64,000 nt of DNA from contig NZ_CP092282.1 in NCBI RefSeq assembly GCF_024972775.1, forward strand, positions 1,853,001 to 1,917,000, written 5' to 3'. Under the pieces are notes generated by a model. The model was given only the letters and a program-made list of their open reading frames with translations. It did no database searches and was not told the origin of the DNA. Of the stretch, positions 53,789 to 62,125 are shown one piece after another. Numbering within the stretch: the stretch's first letter is position 1; every line of letters begins with the position of its first letter. The position numbers were made by a program, and so were the translations under genes. The stretch is from Dehalobacter sp. DCM (GTDB lineage: Bacteria > Bacillota > Desulfitobacteriia > Desulfitobacteriales > Syntrophobotulaceae).

Positions 53789-55240
53789 ATGGGTCATAAT
53801 AATACCGATATTGTGGTGATTGGTTCCGGGATTACCGGGATGGCGGCAGCGATAACGGCTGCTGAAGGTGGAGCAAAGGTTATTATGTTCGAAAAGCAGC
53901 GCTCTTTAGGCGGTTCATCCAACTTTTTTGAAGGTACTTTTGCCGTGGAAAGTGAACTGCAACGCCAAAAGTATATCTTTTACACGAAAGACCAAGCGTT
54001 TAAGAATATTATGGACTACAGTCATTGGAAAGCCAATCCGTATGTCGTTCGTGCGATAGTCGATGAATCGGGTGAATCAATTTCCTGGCTGATGAATCAG
54101 GGAGTCGAGATCGTAGAGGCGACAATCAATATGCCGTATTGCCCGATGTGTTACCATCATGTCAAAGGTTACGGGGCAGCTGCCATCAAAATCCTGGCAA
54201 TGAAAGCGAAAGAGCTGGGAGTGGATATCCGACTGGGAACTCCGGTGACCGGACTTCTGAAAGACGGAAACAAAGTTGCCGGTATTATATATGAAGATAA
54301 CGGTGAGGAAGTCGAAGTTGCGGCGAAGGCGGTTTTGATCGGCACTGGCGGCTATGCCAATAACAAAGAGTGGATCAAAAAATACGCAGGGTACGAACTC
54401 GACAAGGATGTTATAACTGTCGGCAATACGGATAAAATGGGGGACGGGATCCGGATGGCCTGGGAAGTCGGGGCTGCCCCTGCAGGCTTAGGCATCTTAG
54501 AGATGTTTGCGGCGGGTCCTGTCGGACCGGATTTTGATATGATGAACGGAATCGAACTCGTAGCGATCAATCCGAATCTCTGGGTGAATAATAAAGGCAT
54601 CCGATTCTGCGATGAGGCACTGACTTTCTTTGACAGTCCGTTAGGGAATGCCAACGCCATGTATCCTTATACCTGGAGACTGTTTGATGACACGCTGATC
54701 GCTTATTACGAAAAACATGGCGTGGATAAAGGGATGGGATTCCATGGTCTTCCGGGGACAAAACCGGCCAACTTTGAGAAGGAATTTAACGCGGCTTTGG
54801 CCAGGGAAAGCACTGAAGTGTGCATGGGAAATTCCATCGAAGAACTCGCAGTAAAAATGGAAGTGGATCCCGCGGTTCTTAAAGAAACCTTTGAGGAATA
54901 CAATCGTTTCTGTGCCCAAGGTCATGACGAAATGTTCGCCAAAGACCCGAGATTCCTTAAACCGCTGGTTGGACCGAAATACTATGCAGTCCGTACCCGC
55001 ACGCTTTTCCTTGGAACGATGGGTGGTATTAAAATTAATGGAAAAATGGAAGTGCTCGATAAGAAGGATAATGTGATCGGAGGCCTTTATGCCGGCGGTT
55101 TCGATGCTGCCGGAATGTACGGAGACAGCTATTGCATAGAATCCACTTCCGGTTTATCTTCATCCTTCGCCTTGAATTCCGGCAGAATCGCGGGTAAAAA
55201 TGCTTTGAAATATCTCGGCATATATAAAGTCAGTTTATAA
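53789..55240 (+). CDS. FAD-dependent oxidoreductase, fumarate-reductase/KstD-like flavoprotein
   Basis: 483 residues from ATG 53789 behind CAGGAGG. FAD loop VVIGSGITGMAAAITAAEGG with EKQRSLGGSSNF, then GTGGYANNKEW, and C-terminal GGLYAGGFDAAGMYGDSY with SGLSSSFALNSGRIAGKNA (core LNSGRIAGKNA). Family: FAD-binding_2, comprising fumarate/urocanate reductases and 3-ketosteroid dehydrogenases. It should reduce or form a C=C bond next to a carbonyl. No signal peptide or heme-binding CxxCH, so cytoplasmic with an unknown electron partner, possibly the ferredoxin encoded next. Confidence 0.87.
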   Translation: MGHNNTDIVVIGSGITGMAAAITAAEGGAKVIMFEKQRSLGGSSNFFEGTFAVESELQRQKYIFYTKDQAFKNIMDYSHWKANPYVVRAIVDESGESISWLMNQGVEIVEATINMPYCPMCYHHVKGYGAAAIKILAMKAKELGVDIRLGTPVTGLLKDGNKVAGIIYEDNGEEVEVAAKAVLIGTGGYANNKEWIKKYAGYELDKDVITVGNTDKMGDGIRMAWEVGAAPAGLGILEMFAAGPVGPDFDMMNGIELVAINPNLWVNNKGIRFCDEALTFFDSPLGNANAMYPYTWRLFDDTLIAYYEKHGVDKGMGFHGLPGTKPANFEKEFNAALARESTEVCMGNSIEELAVKMEVDPAVLKETFEEYNRFCAQGHDEMFAKDPRFLKPLVGPKYYAVRTRTLFLGTMGGIKINGKMEVLDKKDNVIGGLYAGGFDAAGMYGDSYCIESTSGLSSSFALNSGRIAGKNALKYLGIYKVSL

Positions 55241-55277
55241 ACTTGATTAACTGAGAATGGAATAGATAAACTGAAGA

Positions 55278-55304
55278 AAGGCAAGTATCATAACGGTACT
55301 TGCC
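55278..55304. promoter_or_regulatory. Hairpin between the flavoprotein and ferredoxin genes
   Basis: AGGCAAGTA pairs with TACTTGCCT around TCATAACGG. No T run follows, so an mRNA-processing or attenuation structure is as likely as a terminator. Confidence 0.45.
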
Positions 55305-55403
55305 TGCTCAAAATTATGAAGATTTATAGATGGATATGCTCGTGAGGTAATTATAAGAATTTGCGGAAAGGGAAATAATGCCAGGCATTATTCGGTAGCA
55401 AAC

Positions 55404-55877
55404 ATGGAAGATAATGAAAAAAACCAGAGATCTTTCGGCAGGCATATTGTGCAGACATCTTCAGATATTTCATTTTGTGCCGGGTGCAACGCGTGCGGAA
55501 TTGTTTGTTCGCTGGTACACGATGGCGTGGTAGGGCCAAGTTATAACCGAATCTTTATGGAAAAAGGCACGCAATCGATGGTAACGGTGATTCACACCTG
55601 TCAGCAATGTGCCGATCATCCCTGTTATGAAGCGTGTGCACGTAAAGACCAAGCGATGTGTCTAGACGAAAACGGGACTGTATTTATAAACGATGATTTT
55701 TGCATCGGCTGTAAACGATGTATCAAAGCGTGTGTTTTTGATCCGCCGCGAATCAATTACGTAAAAAGTACGGACAAAACAAAAAGAAAAGCAAAGAAGT
55801 GCGACCTATGCCACACTAGGCTGGAAGGGCCTGCCTGTGTTCAGTATTGTCAGGTATCCTGTCTCAAGTTAAGCTGA
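55404..55877 (+). CDS. 4Fe-4S ferredoxin subunit partner of the aldehyde oxidoreductase
   Basis: 157 residues with sixteen or so cysteines in ferredoxin-like groups: CAGCNACGIVC, CQQCADHPCYEAC, CIGCKRCIKAC and KKCDLCHTRLEGPACVQYC. This four-cluster arrangement is that of DMSO-reductase-type and AOR/BamC-type electron-transfer subunits. It lies 62 bases upstream of the aldehyde oxidoreductase gene and would wire that enzyme to ferredoxin, a flavoprotein or the quinone pool. ATG context is weak; the frame has no other good start. Confidence 0.85.
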   Translation: MEDNEKNQRSFGRHIVQTSSDISFCAGCNACGIVCSLVHDGVVGPSYNRIFMEKGTQSMVTVIHTCQQCADHPCYEACARKDQAMCLDENGTVFINDDFCIGCKRCIKACVFDPPRINYVKSTDKTKRKAKKCDLCHTRLEGPACVQYCQVSCLKLS

Positions 55878-55939
55878 AAGAAGATGAATAAACGAATCAG
55901 TTATGTTTGACTGAACAGAGGTTTTATAGGAGGTATTAT

Positions 55940-57985
55940 ATGGATAAGCTTTATGGCTATGTTGGCAAGATAGCCCGAATTAACTTAACGGACAGTACTG
56001 TTGCTTTCATCTCCACGTCAGACTATGTTCCGAAATATATCGGAGGGCGCAGCATCTGCAACAAGATCTTCTGGGATGAAGTCAAACCGGGGACAAAAGC
56101 ATTTGACCCGGAAAATAAAATCATCTATATGACCGGCCCGACCACAGCAACCGGCATTCCAACCGGTGGAAGGACGGTTTTTACCAGTATCGCTCCCAAC
56201 AGCTTTCCGGAACAATATGCCTGGAGCGGTATCGGTGGCTGGTTTGGTGCGGAAGTAAAATTCGCTGGTTTTGACGGGTTTATTCTCGAAGGGAAAGCGC
56301 CGGAGCCAACCTATCTTTATATCGAAGACGGTGAAATCAAATTTCTATCCGCAAGGAACTTATGGGGTAAATTGGTCCATGATACCCAACGAAAATTAGA
56401 AGAAATCCATGGCAAAGACGTTAAAAGTATCGTTATTGGGCCTGCCGGCGAAAACCTGATGCGCAACGCCAGCGTCACGACGAGTAATGATAATGTCGCC
56501 GCTAAAGCCGGTCTTGGTGCCGTCTTTGGGTCCAAAAATTTAAAAGCGATCACCGTCCGCGGTGCTGGGGTTGTCGTTCCGGCAGATATTAAAAAAGTTC
56601 TTGAACTTCGTTTAAAGATGTCCCACCCGGCAATGATCCCGCGTCCGGTTATCAATGAAACAGAGCACGGTTTGCCCGGCGCTACCACCATCGTCGAGGG
56701 CGGATGGCAGCGTGCTCAGGTTGCTTGCAGTCACGGCTGCAATCAGCATTGTATGTGCCTGATGCTCGATATGAAATCGGCTTTTTCCGAGGAAAAAGTC
56801 AATCATGTGGAAAAGTGTGTCAGTCCTTTAGCCTTTAATATGACCATTGATGTACCCTACGGAGGGCCTGGAGGGCCCGGCGGGACTTTCCAAACTGAAC
56901 AAAACCACTATCCGGCATGCAAAATGCTGAGCAGGGAGGTAGACCCGCCTGACACCAGTGACCCGTATTTTGAGCAGGAATTCGCACCTGCGCCAAGCGA
57001 TATTCTAAATTACTGGAAACATGATTTTGACAAGGGAAGTATCATCAACGATTTATGCAATGAATACGGAATCGACAAATGGGATGTAATTATCTGGCTG
57101 TTGCCATGGCTGGCTATGGGAAAAAATGAAGGTGTCTTTGACGATATTGACTTTGGTATGGAAATCGATGTAGAATCGGAAAAATTTATTCGCTACTTGC
57201 TAGACATGATTGTTTACCGCAAAGGGTACTATGGCAATCTGTTAGCGGAGGGAATGGCCAGAGCAATACGGACTCTTGGCAAGGAAAAATTCGGTAATAC
57301 AATCTATCACGGACGGTATTCCCGAATTCTCGATAAACAGATTGATATCCCCATCAGTCTGGAAGGAGCTTGGGGGCATACTGTTCATTGGCAGGGGCGT
57401 GGTTTTCAGGGATCGATTGCTAAGCCGGCTTGGGTGGCGACGAACCTTCATCAGATGAACGCGACCCGAGATAGTCAGACAATTCAACACCATCACGATA
57501 CTTTTGAACATTATCTTGAACTGAAAGATGATCCATGCCGTAGTCCGTTGACCGCAAAAGCTGTCGTTATGGGGGAGAATATGGCAGAGATAAAAGACTC
57601 TGTTACCTGCTGCGACTGGCAGAGCCCGAACTTGTTCTGGCCGGAAATGGAAGCGGAAATGTTTTCGGCGGCAACGGGGATACCGATGACCAAGGAAGAA
57701 CTATTAAATGTCGGTGAACGATCACGTCTTCTCTACCGGGCGATCATGATCAACCATTCCGGACGCAATCGCCAAATGGAAGTCAACGAAATATTCGCGA
57801 TCATGCAATATCCTGATCCCTGGGGAGAAACAGTCACGTGGGACGAATGGAACGACCTGGTCGATTTATATTATGCCGAACGCGGTTGGGATAAGGAAAC
57901 AGGCTGGCCAGCCCGTGAAGTATATGAAAGACTGGGACTGGATGAAATTGCTGATGAATTGGCTGAGAGTGGAAAATGCCGCTAA
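55940..57985 (+). CDS. Tungsten-type aldehyde:ferredoxin oxidoreductase
   Basis: 681 residues from ATG 55940 behind AGGAGG. N-terminal AOR domain: GKIARINLTDS, YIGGRSICNKIFWDEV, TGPTTATGIPTGGR, YAWSGIGGWFGAEVKFAGFDG (core GGWFGAEVKFAG), VIGPAGENLMRNA. Cluster cysteines C263, C267, C271 and C273 (CSHGCNQHCMC) and a later TCCDW pair. AORs hold a W-bis-pyranopterin and interconvert aldehydes and carboxylic acids with ferredoxin. The subgroup is not the classic AOR; relatives include benzoyl-CoA-reductase BamB. So a ring-reduction role cannot be excluded. Ferredoxin subunit gene directly upstream. Confidence 0.88.
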   Translation: MDKLYGYVGKIARINLTDSTVAFISTSDYVPKYIGGRSICNKIFWDEVKPGTKAFDPENKIIYMTGPTTATGIPTGGRTVFTSIAPNSFPEQYAWSGIGGWFGAEVKFAGFDGFILEGKAPEPTYLYIEDGEIKFLSARNLWGKLVHDTQRKLEEIHGKDVKSIVIGPAGENLMRNASVTTSNDNVAAKAGLGAVFGSKNLKAITVRGAGVVVPADIKKVLELRLKMSHPAMIPRPVINETEHGLPGATTIVEGGWQRAQVACSHGCNQHCMCLMLDMKSAFSEEKVNHVEKCVSPLAFNMTIDVPYGGPGGPGGTFQTEQNHYPACKMLSREVDPPDTSDPYFEQEFAPAPSDILNYWKHDFDKGSIINDLCNEYGIDKWDVIIWLLPWLAMGKNEGVFDDIDFGMEIDVESEKFIRYLLDMIVYRKGYYGNLLAEGMARAIRTLGKEKFGNTIYHGRYSRILDKQIDIPISLEGAWGHTVHWQGRGFQGSIAKPAWVATNLHQMNATRDSQTIQHHHDTFEHYLELKDDPCRSPLTAKAVVMGENMAEIKDSVTCCDWQSPNLFWPEMEAEMFSAATGIPMTKEELLNVGERSRLLYRAIMINHSGRNRQMEVNEIFAIMQYPDPWGETVTWDEWNDLVDLYYAERGWDKETGWPAREVYERLGLDEIADELAESGKCR

Positions 57986-58071
57986 AGCGGAGTCTTTATC
58001 GCTGAATCAAGAACTAAGGTTATACGTAAAAAAAGCTACACGCTAAAAAATACGTAAAAGGTGGGTTTGGT

Positions 58072-58905
58072 ATGATATCTGACCGATTTAAAGGGAAAAC
58101 AGCAATTATTACAGGGGGAGCATCCGGTTTGGGGAAGGCCGTTGCAACAGGTTTTGCCGGTGATGGGGCTAACGTGGTGATCACGGATATCAACACGGAA
58201 GCGGGTCTGGCCGTCGTTGCAGAACTGAAATCATCCGGAGCGGAAGCAGCCTTTGTCTCTGCTAACGTTGGCAAAAGTGAAGATTGCCAGCACATTATCC
58301 AGTTTGCCTTGGATACTTACGGCAGTGCAGATATCCTGGTCAACAACGCGGGGGTGAGCATCTACGGCTCAATTGCAGATTATGCTCTTGAAGACTGGCA
58401 AAAAACATTGGACATTAATCTTACAGGACCATTTATGCTGATGAAAGCTGTGATTCCGCATATGCAGAAAGCGGGGGGTGGATCGATTATCAATATTGCT
58501 TCCTTAGCCGGGCTGCGCTGTATTCCAAAGGGTGTATCCTACTGTGCGTCGAAAGCCGCATTAATTCATCTGACGAAACAAGTCGCTTTGGATTATGGTG
58601 AGTATCATATCCGATGCAATGTGATTTGTCCAGGACTGTTCCTAACTGATATGGTTGCGGAAGGTTTCGATCAGACGGCAAAAGAACTTGGGACCGACCT
58701 GGAAACATTTATGACAACGGCCTTTCAAGACCTACCGCTGCGTCATCCTGCCTATCCGGAGCAACTCTACGGTACCTGTCGCTATTTAGCGAGCGATGAT
58801 TCCGCTTATATGACCGGAAATGAGATTTTGCTCGATGGCGGGACACATGTCCTCGATCCGTTTTCGGTCTGTGTCGCTAAGGCTGCTGTCGTATTAGAAA
58901 AATAA
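58072..58905 (+). CDS. Short-chain dehydrogenase/reductase (paralogue of the one at 51151)
   Basis: 277 residues. TGGASGLGKAV, NNAGVS, NIASLAG with catalytic Ser, and YCASKAAL for Tyr/Lys. N-terminal part (SDRFKGKTAIITGG; TDINTEAGLAVVAELKSSG) closely parallels the SDR at 51151 (EDRFTGKVAIVTGG; ADINAESGQAIVAELKASG). C-terminal extension of ~25 residues is specific. 86 bp after the AOR gene, so possibly in the same transcript. Last enzyme gene before the second LysR regulator. Confidence 0.9.
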   Translation: MISDRFKGKTAIITGGASGLGKAVATGFAGDGANVVITDINTEAGLAVVAELKSSGAEAAFVSANVGKSEDCQHIIQFALDTYGSADILVNNAGVSIYGSIADYALEDWQKTLDINLTGPFMLMKAVIPHMQKAGGGSIINIASLAGLRCIPKGVSYCASKAALIHLTKQVALDYGEYHIRCNVICPGLFLTDMVAEGFDQTAKELGTDLETFMTTAFQDLPLRHPAYPEQLYGTCRYLASDDSAYMTGNEILLDGGTHVLDPFSVCVAKAAVVLEK

Positions 58906-59094
58906 CAAATTGTTTCTCCTGACAGTTAAAATTTTCTTGAATAAATTGCCTCGAGGCGGATTGCTAAACCATATTGGTTTCTTTCCGCCTTAAATATTTA
59001 ATTGGTACTGTTTATACTCGCTTTTTTTACGAGAATATGTTATAAAAATTAATATATCGTTCTCTGCATTTCCTGATACAAAGGAGATTCGTGA

Positions 59095-59997
59095 ATGGAA
59101 ATTAGACAAATGGAATATTTTATCTATGTCAGTGAGGAAAAAAGCTTTATTAAAGCCGCAAAAAGAGCTTATGTTTCCCAACAAGCGCTTAGTAAGGCTA
59201 TCCAGAATTTAGAGAAGGAACTGGATGTCCCATTATTTGTCCGTACCAATGCCGGTGTGCAATTAACAGACTATGGAGAGGCATTTTTAAAATGTGCCGA
59301 ACAGGTTTTGGAATCAGTCAACAATATTGTTCAAGAACTGCGTCAACGAAGGGAACGTAATCATGAAGTCATCACGGTCGGAATGACAGAGGGGCTTTCC
59401 AAACTTATTTTAGACGATTTGTGGGCCTACCAAGGCAGTAATGCAGATATACAGATCAGACTGATAGAAGCTGCTGACCGCACCGTTGAAAAGTGGGTCA
59501 TCGAAAATAAGGTGGATATCGGTTTTATTGGAGCAATGGGAGATAAAAAGGATAGCGAAAGATTTAATTATTATTCTTTACTCAAAAGCAAAACCTATCT
59601 TGCTGTCAGTACGGCGAACCCATTGGCAAAGAATGAAAAAATTAAACTGATTGATTTGGCAGACGAAAAGTTTGCTCTTGGGACTGAAGAAAATAATGTA
59701 CACAACTTATTTTTGAAAGTGTGTCATGAACGGAGATTTACGCCGCATATCGCCCATCAGTCTGCGGACATATCCTTTCTAAAGCAGATCGTTCGTTCGA
59801 ATAAAGGGATATTTCTTTTTCCGGAGCATGCGAAGGACTACTTAAATGAACCGGATATCCGAATCTTGGAATTTGAAGAAGAAGTGGATATCCATTATAG
59901 TTACCTGATAACGAAAAAGAACCGTAAAGTATCGAAACAACTCAATATGTTGCTTGACTTTTTAATTACCCAAGTTGGGGCTATTCGGTATAATTAA
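59095..59997 (+). CDS. LysR-family transcriptional regulator (right border)
   Basis: 300 residues behind AAAGGAG. HTH: MEYFIYVSEEKSFIKAAKRA and SQQALSKAIQNLEKELDVPLF (core QQALSKAIQNLEKEL); effector-binding domain to the C terminus. With the LysR at 42573 it brackets the catabolic genes, in the same orientation. Target operon not evident from the sequence. Confidence 0.88.
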   Translation: MEIRQMEYFIYVSEEKSFIKAAKRAYVSQQALSKAIQNLEKELDVPLFVRTNAGVQLTDYGEAFLKCAEQVLESVNNIVQELRQRRERNHEVITVGMTEGLSKLILDDLWAYQGSNADIQIRLIEAADRTVEKWVIENKVDIGFIGAMGDKKDSERFNYYSLLKSKTYLAVSTANPLAKNEKIKLIDLADEKFALGTEENNVHNLFLKVCHERRFTPHIAHQSADISFLKQIVRSNKGIFLFPEHAKDYLNEPDIRILEFEEEVDIHYSYLITKKNRKVSKQLNMLLDFLITQVGAIRYN

Positions 59998-60027
59998 TAT
60001 TTAAGAACCAATAGATAGGTTTGAAGC

Positions 60028-60063
60028 AATAAGCGTATGAAAGGCACTTTCTTACGCTTATTT
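60028..60063 (+). terminator. Rho-independent terminator after the right-border LysR gene
   Basis: AATAAGCGTA / TACGCTTATT (60028-60037 with 60053-60062) with inner GAAAG/CTTTC pairing, T-rich tail. Confidence 0.8.
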
Positions 60064-60233
60064 ATTAATATGCTCGCATCAGCATGGAAACGATTTAACA
60101 ATTATTATTTGTATGTGGAACAAAAAGGCACTGTTAGATGGATTCGGGATGTAATGTTATAATCAAATAGGCATCCTGTGAGAGAGAATTGATTCAAAAG
60201 GCAAGCAACAAAGATAGTGAAAGGAAAATTCCG

Positions 60234-60524
60234 ATGATCAAATTAATATTCAGGTTTACCGTCAAAGAGGATAAAATTGATGAATTCATAGCAATCGGGA
60301 CTAAACTCGTGGCATCCGGCCGCAAAGATGAAGGATGTATTAGTATGCAACTTTTGCGGGATTCAAAACTTATGAATGTGTTTGCTATTATCGATGAGTG
60401 GGCCAGTCAGGAAGCCCTTGATAAACATTCTAAGAATCCGGTTGCCATCGCATTGATGCCGCTGTTGGATGAGACACTGGAAAAATTCCCTCCAGACGGC
60501 GATGTCTATTCTGTCGTCATTTAA
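60234..60524 (+). CDS. ABM-fold protein (second copy)
   Basis: 96 residues; ATG 60234 follows AAAGGAAA (frame open from 60189 without a ribosome site). MIKLIFRFTVKEDKIDEF, EGCISMQLLRDSK, FAIIDEWASQEALDKHS and ALMPLLDETLE fit the ABM/LsrG family. Sequence identity with the copy at 50808 is low, so not a recent duplicate. Isolated by terminators on both sides. Role in the same pathway is inferred from proximity. Confidence 0.78.
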   Translation: MIKLIFRFTVKEDKIDEFIAIGTKLVASGRKDEGCISMQLLRDSKLMNVFAIIDEWASQEALDKHSKNPVAIALMPLLDETLEKFPPDGDVYSVVI

Positions 60525-60563
60525 TATATAATCTGTCACGACAAATATAAAAGTAAAATAAGT

Positions 60564-60600
60564 AAAGGGGCAAAAGAAAATTTTTCTTTCGCCCCTTTTA
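60564..60600. terminator. Bidirectional terminator between the ABM and GcvT-like genes
   Basis: AAAGGGGC and GCCCCTTTT arms with inner AAAGAAA/TTTCTTT pairing; A-rich on one side and T-rich on the other, so it can serve the convergent genes ending at 60524 (plus) and 60615 (minus). Confidence 0.85.
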
Positions 60601-60614
60601 TCAATAATTTTTGA

Positions 60615-61943
60615 TTACTTCTTGCAACCGTAGGGGACGGTGCTTATGTTGTACTTCTCGTTTCTAACCAGATCGAGATACGGAAAGCGGGCAACGGTGG
60701 CGCGGACCTTCTTGATCTTGCCTCCGAAGTCGCCCCACTCAATAAAGACCTCGTTGCCAAGATCGGATTGGTCAATGTCGATGGTGCACTGGGAGATCGT
60801 CTTACGGAAGTATTTGCTGTAAACACAAGAGGATGAGGCACCGATCTCTTTGCCGTCCTTGGACAGTACTCTGTCTGCGTTGCCACCGGCGGGCTGTTGT
60901 GGCGCGATGGGCATCTCCATATATTTATAGGGTTCACCGTCACGGAACTGGGAGTTGTGAATATCCACGACGTCGTCGGAGTTCCATTCCAGCGTAACGA
61001 TAGTGCGTTTAGGATTTTTTGCCTCGGCTTCAACGGCGTCGCGGCCAACGAAATCGTGGTCGAACTTGGCCATCCACATCCAGCCAACCTCACCCGGCGT
61101 ACGAAGTCTCGCGCGGGCATTTGCCGGGTCATAGCTGCCGGTGTAAATAGGAGGCAAAAGGTTCATGCCCGATGCGTTGAATGCAGGATCGATATCACAG
61201 GCCTGAGAGAAACTGCACGATGTCTGGGGGTAGCCGCCCTCAGTATGATTGACGAAATAGGTGCGCCAGCCGAGCCGCTTCATGTCGTACTTTTCCTTGC
61301 CCAACGTGTAGAAGGCATCGTAAATGGCGGGGCCGTCCTCTGCAGGGCCGCGCAGCTCATAGGACAGCGTGCCGGACATGCCGATACGCTGGACCATGAC
61401 ATCGTAGTCCTTGCCGGGGATCTTAACGTGCCTTGTCTCCAGGCATTTGAGGTCGTGCAGATCGGTCTGGGTCAGGTCCTCGATGCAGGTTAGGGACTTG
61501 GGACCGGCGCATTGGAATACATAAATATCACGGAATTCGGGCTGTACATTGTACTTTTTTGTTTGCAGGAGCTTGAGCCACGGCCACGGGTTTCCGGCGG
61601 ACATGGCAAAGCTGTCCTCGCCGACGCGATTTACAAGAGCGTGACTGGAGATGAGGCCGTTTTCGTCGCACATAACGAGGTGCTTTCCGAAGCCGATCTT
61701 CCAGTTATAGCAGTCATTGATGGCTGACATGGAAACGAGGGCCTGCGCGTCGGGGCCCTTGAGGGTCACCTCTGCGCCGCTGATGCCGGCGTGAATATAG
61801 CAGCTCTTTTTCCACGAAAGGGACGCGGACTGCCAATCATCGGCCTCCCATTGAAATAAGCTGCCGAAGATGTTGGCATAGGTCTTGACGTCGGGATGCT
61901 GGGGAACGTACTTGAGCTCACTGCGCTGTGTCAGATCAAACAT
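60615..61943 (-). CDS. GcvT-fold folate-dependent methyltransferase / O-demethylase-like protein
   Basis: 442 residues; ATG 61943 follows GGGAGG. The GCV_T fold is recognised from SCYIHAGISGAEVTLKGPDAQA (core GAEVTLKGPDA), QRIGMSGTLSYELRGP, and the C-terminal barrel PGEVGWMWMAKFDHDFVGRDA. Length and the N-terminal start match LigM/DesA-type tetrahydrofolate-dependent demethylases more than glycine-cleavage T protein (~360 aa). No glycine-cleavage genes are near. Expected: transfer of a methyl or one-carbon group from a methoxy/methylamino substrate to tetrahydrofolate. Codon use is richer in G/C at third positions than in neighbours. Faces a PucR regulator across a 182-bp divergent region. 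Confidence 0.8.
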   Translation of the reverse strand: MFDLTQRSELKYVPQHPDVKTYANIFGSLFQWEADDWQSASLSWKKSCYIHAGISGAEVTLKGPDAQALVSMSAINDCYNWKIGFGKHLVMCDENGLISSHALVNRVGEDSFAMSAGNPWPWLKLLQTKKYNVQPEFRDIYVFQCAGPKSLTCIEDLTQTDLHDLKCLETRHVKIPGKDYDVMVQRIGMSGTLSYELRGPAEDGPAIYDAFYTLGKEKYDMKRLGWRTYFVNHTEGGYPQTSCSFSQACDIDPAFNASGMNLLPPIYTGSYDPANARARLRTPGEVGWMWMAKFDHDFVGRDAVEAEAKNPKRTIVTLEWNSDDVVDIHNSQFRDGEPYKYMEMPIAPQQPAGGNADRVLSKDGKEIGASSSCVYSKYFRKTISQCTIDIDQSDLGNEVFIEWGDFGGKIKKVRATVARFPYLDLVRNEKYNISTVPYGCKK

Positions 61944-62125
61944 TTTAACTACCTCCCATAATAATTTGTTGAATCCATGTTATCACTCGCTGGCATCTTT
62001 GTATTCAGGCTTATTAACAAAGAATTGGGATTGTTTTTCGGCAAAAATGTATAGTGTTATCTGTATTAGCTTGACATCCGTGTAAAAAAATGCCTATGAT
62101 GACAATAGGGAGAGGAGGCGCTGTC

